Assembly: GCF_017877355.1 (NCBI RefSeq)
Contig: NZ_JAGIPR010000010.1
Span: forward strand, 99,632-163,631
From: Chryseobacterium jejuense
GTDB lineage: Bacteria; Bacteroidota; Bacteroidia; Flavobacteriales; Weeksellaceae
Direction: 5' to 3'
DNA: 64,000 bases
A model generated the notes under the pieces. That model was not told where the DNA came from and made no database searches. It saw only the letters and a list, made by a program, of their open reading frames with translations. Shown one piece after another: positions 34,322 through 43,677 of the stretch (within the stretch, counting starts at the first letter, position 1; the number at the start of each line of letters is the position of its first letter). The position numbers and the translations under genes were made by a program.

Positions 34322-35263
34322 TTAGAATAAATTATTCCTGAAGTTAATGTTATAGATCCCAGACCGGATGCTTTTATAGTCTGTTAGAAGGTACTTCAGG
34401 ATCATTCCCCATTTTTTGGAATTAGAAGAATTAGCAATCTGAAAGCTGCGATACATTCTTTTGATGTGAAGCTTTATATGTTCGGGAAGCGTTGTTTCAT
34501 TTTCAGCCCATGCATCCACTTCTTTCCATAATAGAACGCGGGTAGTTGCCGGATTTACCTTTTTAGAATCTACCAGTGTAATTCTGTTGTCTTCGTGTAC
34601 ACCTCTTACTGCAATAGCTTTATCTAAAATTCCGGGGTAAAGATTAAGATAATAAGACAGTCTGAATAAAAATTCTGTATCCTGATGCAGTCTTAGACTG
34701 GATTTAAATAAAAAATCCATTTTTTTCATTAAAGAATCCCTACGTATTGTTAAAGCATCAATACTAAAGAGTCCAAAGCTTCCAAGCATATAGATTTGCC
34801 CTGGGAACACGTCTTTAGGCTCATGTCTTTTATAAACGGTGGTTAATCGGTCTTCAAATAAAGAATAATATTGTTCTTTTGCTTTTTCAGTGTAATAATG
34901 TACCCCAAGCGCTCCATAAACGCCTTCTACTTCAGGTCTTTTGAAAAGTTCTTTTTCAGCATCAAATCTGTTAGGAAGAAAATAATCATCCGCATCTAGG
35001 AATGAAATAAAATCCCCGCTGGATTTTTCTATTCCCAAATTTCTTGTAGGACCTGCACCATGATTCCCTTTATCCGGATGCTGATAAAGTTTTACCCTGT
35101 CATATTTTTCGGCAAGCTGTTTACATACCTCTAATGCGTTATCCGGCGATTTGTCTTCCACCAGAATGATTTCACAAACTTCATCAAACTGCAGAGCAGA
35201 TTCCACCGCTTGGGAAACATATTTTTCGGCATTGTAAACGGGAATAATTACTGAAATTTTCAT
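34322..35263 (-). CDS. Glycosyltransferase family 2, trio copy A
   Basis: 313 residues. GT-A signatures: VIIPVYNAEKYVSQAVESAL, EIILVEDKSPDNA, and the DxD site FLDADDYFLPNRFDAEKELF. The C-terminal RLHQDTEFLFRLSYYLNLYP holds the acidic catalytic-base region. It is very similar to the next gene upstream (35502-36446) along its full length, and less so to the one at 36721. It ends 8 bases from the convergent SGNH gene. Donor unknown. Confidence 0.93.
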   Translation of the reverse strand: MKISVIIPVYNAEKYVSQAVESALQFDEVCEIILVEDKSPDNALEVCKQLAEKYDRVKLYQHPDKGNHGAGPTRNLGIEKSSGDFISFLDADDYFLPNRFDAEKELFKRPEVEGVYGALGVHYYTEKAKEQYYSLFEDRLTTVYKRHEPKDVFPGQIYMLGSFGLFSIDALTIRRDSLMKKMDFLFKSSLRLHQDTEFLFRLSYYLNLYPGILDKAIAVRGVHEDNRITLVDSKKVNPATTRVLLWKEVDAWAENETTLPEHIKLHIKRMYRSFQIANSSNSKKWGMILKYLLTDYKSIRSGIYNINFRNNLF

Positions 35264-35501
35264 TTTTTGTTTACTTAACTTTTTATATCATTTGTGCGTG
35301 CAAAAGCGTTGCAAGATAGTTAATTATAAAGACTTATGTCTGAATTTTTTCGTATTAAAAAATAGATGTATTCTTTATTAAAATTCTGATTCAAAAAGTC
35401 TGCCGAACAAAGTGTTTTCAGATGACTTTAACAAAGAATCTGCAAAGATTTTTTTTGAATTTGCGTTTTAATTTAAATTTCGAAAGTCTATGGTTATTGT
35501 T

Positions 35502-36446
35502 TTAAGATATCAATGAATGCCGGAAATTGATATTGTATAAGCCGGACCTTATGCTTTTATAATCGGTAAAGAAATATTTAATAATCATTCCCCATTTTTT
35601 GGGGAATGGAGCTTTTGCAATTTCAAAACTTCTGTGCATCCTTTTGATGTGAATTTTTACCTCTTCAGAAATCTCGCTTTCAGTCTGAGACCAAAGACCA
35701 ACCTCTTTCCAAAGCATGGCCCTGGAGACAGAAGGATCTATGACCCGCAGGTCTACTTTTGTAATTCTGTTGTCTTCATGTACACCTCTTATCGCGATAG
35801 CTTTGTCCAGAATTCCAGGATAAAGATCGAGATAATAAGAAAGGCGGAACAGAAATTCTGTATCCTCATGAAGTCTTAAATGGGGTTTAAATAGAGGTTT
35901 TACTTTGCTCATTAAAGCCTCTCTGCGTATCGTTAAAGTATCAATACTGAAGAGCCCAAAAGGTCCCAGCATATGAAGTTGACCAGGAAAAACATCTTTA
36001 GGATCATGTTTTTTATAAACAGTTGTGAGTCTGTCTCCAAATAGCTGATAATATTGTTCTTTTGCTTTTTCGGAATAATAATGTACTCCAAGAGCTCCGT
36101 AAACTCCTTCTACTTTTGGGTCTTTAAATAATTCTTTTTCAGCATCGAATCTATTGGGTAGAAAATAGTCGTCTGCATCAAGAAAGGCAACGAAGTCACC
36201 GGTGGATTTTTCAATTCCCAAATTCCTACTTGGGCCTGCTCCATGGTTTTTCTTATCTGGGTGCTGATAAAGCTTTATTTTTTCATATTTTTCGGCTAGT
36301 TGCTGACATATCTGTAATGCGTTGTCCGGGGATTTGTCTTCAATCAGAATAATCTCGTGCACTTCATCAAACTGAAGAACAGAGTTTACTGCCTGAGAAA
36401 CATACTTTTCTGCATTATAAACGGGAATAACTACTGAGATCCTCAT
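35502..36446 (-). CDS. Glycosyltransferase family 2, trio copy B
   Basis: 314 residues, a close paralogue of copy A. The start (VVIPVYNAEKYVSQAVNSVL), DxD site (FLDADDYFLPNRFDAEKELF) and end (KSIRSGLYNINFRHS) nearly coincide with copy A. Differences are spread along the gene, which argues for a recent but not immediate duplication. The 238 bases to copy A contain nothing recognisable, and the upstream regions of the two copies do not look alike. Confidence 0.93.
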   Translation of the reverse strand: MRISVVIPVYNAEKYVSQAVNSVLQFDEVHEIILIEDKSPDNALQICQQLAEKYEKIKLYQHPDKKNHGAGPSRNLGIEKSTGDFVAFLDADDYFLPNRFDAEKELFKDPKVEGVYGALGVHYYSEKAKEQYYQLFGDRLTTVYKKHDPKDVFPGQLHMLGPFGLFSIDTLTIRREALMSKVKPLFKPHLRLHEDTEFLFRLSYYLDLYPGILDKAIAIRGVHEDNRITKVDLRVIDPSVSRAMLWKEVGLWSQTESEISEEVKIHIKRMHRSFEIAKAPFPKKWGMIIKYFFTDYKSIRSGLYNINFRHSLIS

Positions 36447-36720
36447 TTCTTCTCCTTTTTACAATAAATTTAGAATTACAATTGCGTTTTATTAGTACCT
36501 TTTGAATTCGAAATTTAAGCTTTTAATTTTATTTTAAGCTATTAAGATCTTCTTTTTTTCTATAAAATGATAGTAAACATCATAGACGTAACCAGAGTGA
36601 TGATTTTTAATAATAAATTCTTTTTTAGGGTGGAAAAAAATATAAAACTCTCCTTTATGGGAAATTATTATTCCATTTTTTTTACCTGATTTTGGAAGGA
36701 AAGGAGCTTGATGTAAGCTA

Positions 36721-37653
36721 TTAATGAAAATAAGTAAATCTATATTTTGTCCTCAGGATATTGGGATTTTTTATAATAGCAGCCAATAATCCCATTGCTT
36801 TTGAAACTCCTTTTTTGGAGGCCAGTTCAAATGCTTTGTTTTGAAGATAAATATGGCTGGAAGCATCAGTTTCCAGCGAGGAAACTTGAGACCACTCGTA
36901 AAGTGAGTTCCAGTAAATCGCCTGTCTTTGGTTATATTGTGGAGAGTATCTTACAATTTTTGAGATCCTGTTATCATCATGCACGCCTCTTATCGCAACA
37001 GGCTTGTCTATGATCCCTGATTTTAAATAGCAGTGATGGGAAAGTTTTATAATAAAGTCAGAATCCTGGTGTAAACGGAGATTTACGTTAAACCTTAATT
37101 TCTTTGCTTCAAGGGATGATCTTCTGATAGTAAGGGCATTAAGATGGAAAAAAGAACCGAATCTTTTAGGGGTAAGCCCCAGTAATCCTCTGAACACTTC
37201 ATTTCCTTCTGCCGGATAACTAACCGTCAGGATCTCATTATCATTAACGTTGGAAAGAAACTGTTCTTTTCCTTTTTCAGTCAGGTATTCGGTGCCAATA
37301 GCATTAAATACACCTTCTACCTTCGGATCTTTGAAAAGTTCCTTTTCAGCATCAAATCGATTGGGTAGATAATAATCGTCTGCATCCAAAAATGCAATAA
37401 AATCGCCGGTTGCTTTTTCAATTCCCAGATTTCTGCTGGCTCCAGCACCATGATTTCCCTGATCCGGATGTTGAAAAAGTTTTACCCTACTGTTTTTTTG
37501 TGTCAGTTCATGACATACCTGAAGGGCATTATCTGGTGATTGGTCTTCTACTAAAACTATTTCATAAACTTCATCAAGCTGTAAAGCCGATTCTACAGCT
37601 TTCGAAATATATTTTTCTGCATTGTATACGGGAATAATTACTGAGATCTTCAT
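36721..37653 (-). CDS. Glycosyltransferase family 2, trio copy C
   Basis: 310 residues. The first half matches copies A and B (VIIPVYNAEKYISKAVESAL, FLDADDYYLPNRFDAEKELF). The second half has diverged (TEYLTEKGKEQFLSNVNDNE, RLHQDSDFIIKLSHHCYLKS), so acceptor use may differ. It lies 4 bases after the FkbM methyltransferase and is probably translated with it. The 274 bases downstream hold a long frame with no ATG (see findings). Confidence 0.92.
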   Translation of the reverse strand: MKISVIIPVYNAEKYISKAVESALQLDEVYEIVLVEDQSPDNALQVCHELTQKNSRVKLFQHPDQGNHGAGASRNLGIEKATGDFIAFLDADDYYLPNRFDAEKELFKDPKVEGVFNAIGTEYLTEKGKEQFLSNVNDNEILTVSYPAEGNEVFRGLLGLTPKRFGSFFHLNALTIRRSSLEAKKLRFNVNLRLHQDSDFIIKLSHHCYLKSGIIDKPVAIRGVHDDNRISKIVRYSPQYNQRQAIYWNSLYEWSQVSSLETDASSHIYLQNKAFELASKKGVSKAMGLLAAIIKNPNILRTKYRFTYFH

Positions 37654-37657
37654 AAAC

Positions 37658-38476
37658 CTAAAAGGGTGTAATAATTAAGTTATCATTAACGAATAGTTCC
37701 TGGCTGATGGCAAAGAATTCTTTTTCATGTATTCTACTGTATACTTTAAAATTATTATCAAAAAAGAACTGAAGCAGGTCCTTAGAGGTATGATCTCCCT
37801 GCTCATCAATCGCAGCCGGGCAAAATTCCATAAAGAAAATTGGCCTGTTTTTTAAGAAAATATCTTTGTTTTCCAGAATAACAACGGCTTCATACCCTTC
37901 AACATCCATTTTCACAACATCAAACTTTACATCGGATATCATTTTCTTCAAAGGCTCTATTTGCACATTAATCAGTTTTTTTCCAGGATTCTTGGTTTCG
38001 ATAAACGAACTCATTCCTGCATGCCCGGCAACATAGTTAAATGGCTTTACGGCAGAGGAACCTCCAATAGCTATGTTGAAAAGCTTGATGTTCTGGTAAT
38101 TATTTTTTTTAATGCTCTCGTTAAACTCATGATATACATCGGGAATAGGTTCAAATGAATAAACCTGTTGGCAGTAAGGTGCTAAAAGCAAGCTGTGTTG
38201 CCCAATATTGGCTCCTATATCCAGCAATACCTTGTCTTTGGTAAGAACAGATCTTATGTCATCAATGATATACTTTTCATAAATACCATTCTCAAAAATA
38301 TAGAAATCAACAAAACCAAACTTTTTATTAAGATAAATCTTGGTCTTTCTATTATTATAATGAATGGTAAAGAGCTTACGATTATCAAGATACGAAATAT
38401 TCAGCTTTCTTTTGAGGAAGCGGATAGGTGTTTCTTTAAATAATATACTTTGAAGGGACTTTAAGTAATTGGGCAT
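37658..38476 (-). CDS. FkbM-family methyltransferase
   Basis: 272 residues. SAM-binding motif I is VLLDIGANIGQHSLLLAPYC, followed by VYSFEPIPDVYHEF. The family block FDVVKMDVEGYEAVVILENK is intact. FkbM proteins methylate hydroxyls of sugars or polyketides. Here it probably O-methylates a residue of the surface glycan. Coupled closely to glycosyltransferase copy C downstream; 41 bases after asnB. Confidence 0.92.
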   Translation of the reverse strand: MPNYLKSLQSILFKETPIRFLKRKLNISYLDNRKLFTIHYNNRKTKIYLNKKFGFVDFYIFENGIYEKYIIDDIRSVLTKDKVLLDIGANIGQHSLLLAPYCQQVYSFEPIPDVYHEFNESIKKNNYQNIKLFNIAIGGSSAVKPFNYVAGHAGMSSFIETKNPGKKLINVQIEPLKKMISDVKFDVVKMDVEGYEAVVILENKDIFLKNRPIFFMEFCPAAIDEQGDHTSKDLLQFFFDNNFKVYSRIHEKEFFAISQELFVNDNLIITPF

Positions 38477-38517
38477 AGGAATTTTTTTGGGCTTTGTGTT
38501 TAAAAATAATTATTGCT

Positions 38518-40314
38518 TTATAAATAGGATTGATTATTATCTGCCCATAATGCAAGCTGTAAAAGGTTCCAGTGCCTTTCATCCTTGTTGAGGAAATTCT
38601 GAGCTGCTTTAAAATCAATAAAATTAAATACCTTATGGTTCGGGTTTTTTAGCAGATCATTTGAAAAATTCATCAGGTTTTCTTCTGCAAACCAGCTCTT
38701 TACTCCAAGTCCAAATCCTTGTTTATGGCGTTTTCTGATGGTTTCTGTCCAATAAGAACCCATTGCTTCGCGAAGAATGATTTTATCATTATTGTTATTC
38801 AGTTTCAGCTGATCCGGTAATTGAATACAAAATTCTGCAAAATCCAGATCGAGGAATGGCGTTCTCACTTCCAGGGAATTTGCCATAGCCATTCTGTCAG
38901 ATTTCACCATCATATTGGCAGGAACATAGTTTTCCAGATCTACTCTCATAATATCGTTAAGGGAGTCAGGATTAGGATTAAAACTATAAGTCTGCAGATA
39001 ATCTGCAGAAACCCCAAGGAGATCACGTTCTTTCTTGTTAAATGCATTTCTTACATCATTCAGATGGAAATCCATAATAGATGAAAACTCTCCGTTTTTC
39101 CGGCTAAGGAACGAAGTTGGTTTTATTTGCTGGTATAACTTTAATCCAAATTGGGCAATGATATTTTTATAGCTGAAATGCTGCTTTAATTTATTTTCAA
39201 CGGTATAGAAATGATACCCTCCGAATAATTCATCTCCTACATCTCCGGATAATACAACTGTAAGATTTTTTCTGGCTGCTCTGCATATTTCATAGTGAGG
39301 GATAAAGGAAGCGTCAGCAAAAGGCTCATCAAAAAATGGAGATATTTTTAGTAAAGAAGTGACAAGGTCAGATTTCTTCTCATGGACTTCAATATGATTG
39401 GTTTTGTACTTATCGGCAATTTCTTTTGCATATTTCAACTCATTGTCTTTGTGATCGTATCCGAAGCTGATAGTGGTCTGATGAGGTAAAAATTCATCTA
39501 CCAGAGCTACAACAGAGGAAGAGTCTAAACCTCCGCTCAGGAAGCTTCCTACTTCTACATCCGCAATAAGCTGTTTCTTTACTGCATTCTTCAACAGATG
39601 CAGAAATTCTTCCTTAGCATCTGAAAGGCTTATTACCCTGTCTTTGGCGGGTAAGCTATAATAACGGGAAACTGTAAATTTTCCGTCTTTCCATATCAGT
39701 TGGTGTGCAGGTGGAAGTGTATAAATATTGCTATAAATACTCTGATAAGAACTTACATATCCATATTGAAGATAGTGGGAGAGTGCCTGGGAACTTACTT
39801 TAGGCTGGATAAGCCCAGAAGCTAAAATGGCTTTAATTTCTGAGGCAAATATAAATTCATTGTTCTTCCCAATGGCATAGTAAAAAGGTTTTTCACCAAA
39901 ACGGTCTCTGGCACAGAATAACTGTTGCTTTTGTTCGTCCCAAATAGCAAATGCAAACATTCCCGGAAGATCATGGATGAGCTTTTCCTGTTTTCTCTGA
40001 TACATGGCAAGAATAACCTCCGTATCAGAACCTCCATGATAGGGATACTCTGCGTATTGTCTTTTGATGTCCTGATAACCGTAGATTTCCCCATTGAGTA
40101 CAATACATTCATTTTTAGTATTGGAGAACATGGGCTGCTTTCCATTGTCAGACAAGTCTATAATGGAAAGTCGGCGGTGGCCTAGTGCGGCATTTTCATA
40201 AAATTCATAGTGCGAAGAATCCGGACCACGATGAACTAATGAATCTGTCATCTTTCGGATTTCCTCCTGGTAATTTCTGGCATTACTGCTTATAATTCCC
40301 GCTATTCCACACAT
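38518..40314 (-). CDS. asnB: Glutamine-hydrolysing asparagine synthetase-like amidotransferase
   Basis: 598 residues, AsnB length. The N-terminal glutaminase keeps the catalytic Cys2 (MCGIAGIISS) and HRGPDSS, GHRRLSI and GSDTEV blocks. The synthetase domain has the PP-loop SGGLDSSS at about 260-267. In glycan clusters AsnB relatives often amidate uronic acids rather than aspartate, and UDP-glucose dehydrogenase at 57563 would supply a uronate. That role is inferred; plain asparagine synthesis is the alternative. It lies between glycosyltransferase and methyltransferase genes. Confidence 0.9.
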   Translation of the reverse strand: MCGIAGIISSNARNYQEEIRKMTDSLVHRGPDSSHYEFYENAALGHRRLSIIDLSDNGKQPMFSNTKNECIVLNGEIYGYQDIKRQYAEYPYHGGSDTEVILAMYQRKQEKLIHDLPGMFAFAIWDEQKQQLFCARDRFGEKPFYYAIGKNNEFIFASEIKAILASGLIQPKVSSQALSHYLQYGYVSSYQSIYSNIYTLPPAHQLIWKDGKFTVSRYYSLPAKDRVISLSDAKEEFLHLLKNAVKKQLIADVEVGSFLSGGLDSSSVVALVDEFLPHQTTISFGYDHKDNELKYAKEIADKYKTNHIEVHEKKSDLVTSLLKISPFFDEPFADASFIPHYEICRAARKNLTVVLSGDVGDELFGGYHFYTVENKLKQHFSYKNIIAQFGLKLYQQIKPTSFLSRKNGEFSSIMDFHLNDVRNAFNKKERDLLGVSADYLQTYSFNPNPDSLNDIMRVDLENYVPANMMVKSDRMAMANSLEVRTPFLDLDFAEFCIQLPDQLKLNNNNDKIILREAMGSYWTETIRKRHKQGFGLGVKSWFAEENLMNFSNDLLKNPNHKVFNFIDFKAAQNFLNKDERHWNLLQLALWADNNQSYL

Positions 40315-40361
40315 AATATATTATTTTTCATCATTAATTTTTCAATTATTGTACAGCTAAT

Positions 40362-41285
40362 TTACGACAGATTCAGAAAACTAGGGCCTGATTGAATCAA
40401 TTGATTTCGTAAGTTGCTTAATTTTTCGCTGTCTTTAGATATTTTATTATATTTTCTGGACAGCTCTTTATACCTGTTGATATTACCTGTCATCAGGTTT
40501 TTGACCATACTTTGTTTGAGATGTTTTTTTTCTTGCTGCAAAGCATTGGGAAGAACCGGATTCATGATATTGGTTTCAATACGGAGGTCCTCATATTTAT
40601 TTAAATCTATTTTATGAATAGACTGTACGCCATCATGTACCACTTTACTGCCGGGAACAAGGAGTACTTTTTTTTGATGGAAATGAATCCTATTGGTATA
40701 TTCATCATCTTCTCCATAATGGAAAAAATAAGGATTGAAGCCTCCAATGGTTTCTATGGTTTTTTTCGGTAACAGCCAGTGAGCGGCATTTACAAAATGA
40801 ATCTCGTAATAAGGTTTTAAAGTCTGAAAATACAGATCAGAGATCATTCTTGTCTTTTCATAATTCTTGGCGATATACTGATCCAGAAAGATGTCAAGAT
40901 ACTTTTCTGAACCATCGATGTGAATAGGGCTTATAATACCAATTTCGTCCTTGTTGGGATGGCTGTTATATACTTCCAGCATCTTTGCCATACTGTCTTC
41001 ATAGAGCCATGCATCCTGATTCATCAGATAGAAGAAATCAGCACCATCTTTATAAGCTTTTTCAATGCCTATATTATTGGCTTTTCCAAATCCAAGATTA
41101 GATTCAGACTGAGTGAGATCTACTTCCGGGAAATGCATTTTTATGTATTCCTGGGTTCCATCTGTAGATCCGTTGTCTATTACAAAGCATTTTACAGGAA
41201 CAGATGATTTCCTTAAACTGGTAAAGCACCGTTCTGCCCATTTCATGGCGTTATAGGTAACAATAATAATATGAATATCAGGCAT
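40362..41285 (-). CDS. Glycosyltransferase family 2, rhamnosyltransferase-like
   Basis: 307 residues. Start HIIIVTYNAMKWAERCFTSL and CFVIDNGSTDGTQEYI. The metal-binding site is in YLMNQDAWLYEDS, a QD variant of DxD known in this subgroup, and YFFHYGEDDEYTNRI carries the ED motif. Its paralogue at 45452 is alike from end to end, so the two flank a segment holding two further glycosyltransferases and the unknown membrane pair. Confidence 0.92.
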   Translation of the reverse strand: MPDIHIIIVTYNAMKWAERCFTSLRKSSVPVKCFVIDNGSTDGTQEYIKMHFPEVDLTQSESNLGFGKANNIGIEKAYKDGADFFYLMNQDAWLYEDSMAKMLEVYNSHPNKDEIGIISPIHIDGSEKYLDIFLDQYIAKNYEKTRMISDLYFQTLKPYYEIHFVNAAHWLLPKKTIETIGGFNPYFFHYGEDDEYTNRIHFHQKKVLLVPGSKVVHDGVQSIHKIDLNKYEDLRIETNIMNPVLPNALQQEKKHLKQSMVKNLMTGNINRYKELSRKYNKISKDSEKLSNLRNQLIQSGPSFLNLS

Positions 41286-41331
41286 TTTTTTTTAATATTT
41301 TTTGTTCTGGACTAATGAATAGTCGGTAACC

Positions 41332-42465
41332 TTACAACAAATTCGTGATTCTAAAATACAAAAAATAGTAGATTTGTTTAAGAAAGGCATCAAACTTAGG
41401 GAAAGTTAAGAATCCTTGTGTGAGGAGCATCATTCTCCAGGAAAGATTAAATAAAATTAATACGACCACAATAATTTCTTGTTTTCTGCTTAATATAGCT
41501 CTTGGTTCAGTAGCAATAAATATTGTTAAAAGCGAGAAGAAAATATTCACCCATCTTCCCCAGTCTACTGCTAAGTAGAACAATGGAATTAAAAATAGAA
41601 CCTGTATGATCAGGAACCAGGTATTGATTTTAATTTTATTGAATTTACAGTATATATAAACTGTTAATGCCCCCAACAATATGCTTATTCCATAGGTTTG
41701 ATAATCATAAAGATGAGATTTGTAAATATCAATGACATTATAATTGGGATCGTAATCAAAAATTCCCATTTCTTCAAGAATAAGTCCGTGATCTTTAAAG
41801 AAAGCTATTGTATTTTCTGTTCTTAAGCTGATCCCGTATTTATAAAGAAGGAGCATCATGACAGTTGCAGGGAGAAGCTGATAAAGTACTATTTTTTTGA
41901 GTTTATCAAATGGTAAACCCTCATTTTTCATAAAATAGGCTAATCCAACAAATGGCAAATAAAAGAATGCTGCTTCATGTGTTAAAAGAGCAATGATGAT
42001 AAAAATAGTAATGGTAATATCCTTAATAATAATCTTTGAACGCAGACATAAGATGTAGACAAGGTACAGGAAGAAGAACAACATTTCTTTTCTTGTAGCA
42101 ATATTAGGATCTTTTATGATCATTCCAAAACCTACCGGAAGCAGAAGTAAGGCTATGACCAGAATATTGTTCTTTTCATTCCAAAAGAGTTTAATTAAAA
42201 GATAAAAAATGGCGGTATATAGTAAAAATACAAATGCAAATACAATATATTCAAGTTTAATATGAGTAAGTTCATTAATGCCTATAAATAAGGTTCCAAA
42301 AAGACCTCTCCGTTTGAATCCTCCATCCTGATAATTGATAATCCAGTCACCAAAACACCAGCCACCTTTTTTAACTATGATAAGGGTATAAGAGGTTGTA
42401 ATACAGACATAGTAGTATATGATAAAGATTAAGCCAATCAGGTAATTAATTATTTTTGTTTTCAT
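41332..42465 (-). CDS. Polytopic membrane protein of unknown function, pair member 2
   Basis: 377 residues, about ten membrane helices. Conserved with the upstream paralogue: WIINYQDGGFKRRGLFGTLF, NELTHIKLEYIVFAFVF, LLLPVGFGMIIKDPN, ALLTHEAAFFYLPFVG, GIFDYDPNYNVIDIYKSHLY, and DWGRWVNIFFSLLTIFIA. No named family was recognised. The size, the charged GGFKRRG loop and the DWGRW motif near the C-terminus could fit a Wzy-like polymerase or a GT-C glycosyltransferase that uses a lipid-linked sugar. The export genes here are of ABC type, which need no Wzy, so a GT-C enzyme is the likelier guess. Confidence 0.7.
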   Translation of the reverse strand: MKTKIINYLIGLIFIIYYYVCITTSYTLIIVKKGGWCFGDWIINYQDGGFKRRGLFGTLFIGINELTHIKLEYIVFAFVFLLYTAIFYLLIKLFWNEKNNILVIALLLLPVGFGMIIKDPNIATRKEMLFFFLYLVYILCLRSKIIIKDITITIFIIIALLTHEAAFFYLPFVGLAYFMKNEGLPFDKLKKIVLYQLLPATVMMLLLYKYGISLRTENTIAFFKDHGLILEEMGIFDYDPNYNVIDIYKSHLYDYQTYGISILLGALTVYIYCKFNKIKINTWFLIIQVLFLIPLFYLAVDWGRWVNIFFSLLTIFIATEPRAILSRKQEIIVVVLILFNLSWRMMLLTQGFLTFPKFDAFLKQIYYFLYFRITNLL

Positions 42466-42499
42466 ATTTGTTCTCTAAACAAGGAGTGTGTTTTTTATT

Positions 42500-43624
42500 T
42501 TAAAATAGCTTAAAATAAATAAAGTAATAGAGCTTTTTTATAATGGAATCAATAGCCGGGAAGGTAAGAAAGCCTGCTGTAAAAAGCAGCATTTTCCATA
42601 ATGAATTAAATGCAATCAATATGGCAGCTGTACTATCTTTTTTAAGGGTAGTTGTTAATTGCTGCTCACCGGCAATGAAGATGGTTAACAATGTAAAGAA
42701 AATATTGATCCATCTTCCCCAATCATATGCAATATAAAATAGAGGAATAAGGAAAATTACCTGTACCGCGAGAAACTTTTTGCTGATGCAGATTTTGTTT
42801 GACCTGCAATAGATGTAAAATGTAACGGATGCTAAAAATAAACTAATAAAGTATGTCAGATAACCATATGCATGAGCTTTATAGAAGTTCAGAACATTAT
42901 AATTGGGATCATATCCATAAATACCTTTAAGTACTAACGTTAACCCATGTTCCTGCAGAAACTGAATAGAGTTGGAGGTACTTATACTATATCCAAACTG
43001 ATAAAGCAGCAGCATGACAATAGTTGCAGGGGCTAAATGATAGAATATTATTTTCTTAATTTTAGTAAAAGAAGAGGTGTTGTTCTTCAGAAAGTAGGTG
43101 AAACTTACAAAGGGAATATAAAAAAATGCTGCTTCATGATTCAGTATCGCGATAATAATAAAGAAGGTAACGACAATATCTTTTACTGCTTTTTGAGATT
43201 CAAGTCGTAAGAAATAGAACAGATATAATAGGAAAATCAGGATTTCCTTTTTTGCAATAATGGTAGGATCTTTTAATACCATTCCCATTCCTGCCGGAAG
43301 AAGTAAAATACTTACAGTGAGCAGTGTATTTTTCTTCTGCATGAACAGTTGGATCAACAGAGTGAAAAAAACAGCATAGACTATCACTACAAATGCAAAT
43401 ACAATAAATTCGAGTTTGATATGGGTAAGCTCATTGAGAAAAATAAACAGACTTCCGAAAAGCCCCCTGCGTTTGAATCCTCCATCCTGATAATTAATAA
43501 GCCATTCACCAAGATACCAGCCGTTTTTATGAAATACAAGCTGAAGATAGCTGTTGTAAATACAGATACAATAGTAAATGAGAAATATCAAACCTATGAT
43601 ATAGTTGACTATTTTCGTTTTCAT
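42500..43624 (-). CDS. Polytopic membrane protein of unknown function, pair member 1
   Basis: 374 residues, paralogue of the gene at 41332 along its full length. The same blocks occur: WLINYQDGGFKRRGLFGSLF, NELTHIKLEFIVFAFVV, LLPAGMGMVLKDPT, AILNHEAAFFYIPFVS, YGYDPNYNVLNFYKAHAYGY, and YDWGRWINIFFTLLTIFIAG. The conserved DPNYNV, HEA and DWGRW groups probably face one side of the membrane. It precedes its twin by 34 bases, a tandem duplication. Confidence 0.7.
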   Translation of the reverse strand: MKTKIVNYIIGLIFLIYYCICIYNSYLQLVFHKNGWYLGEWLINYQDGGFKRRGLFGSLFIFLNELTHIKLEFIVFAFVVIVYAVFFTLLIQLFMQKKNTLLTVSILLLPAGMGMVLKDPTIIAKKEILIFLLYLFYFLRLESQKAVKDIVVTFFIIIAILNHEAAFFYIPFVSFTYFLKNNTSSFTKIKKIIFYHLAPATIVMLLLYQFGYSISTSNSIQFLQEHGLTLVLKGIYGYDPNYNVLNFYKAHAYGYLTYFISLFLASVTFYIYCRSNKICISKKFLAVQVIFLIPLFYIAYDWGRWINIFFTLLTIFIAGEQQLTTTLKKDSTAAILIAFNSLWKMLLFTAGFLTFPAIDSIIKKLYYFIYFKLF

Positions 43625-43677
43625 TGGTATTTGTTATCGGATTTTAAAAAAGGAATAAGCTGTCTTTTGTAGCATTT

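Noticed and set aside
41332..43624. Calling the membrane pair Wzy polymerases
   Set aside because: No Wzy motif can be seen, and the export genes are of ABC type; left as unknown.
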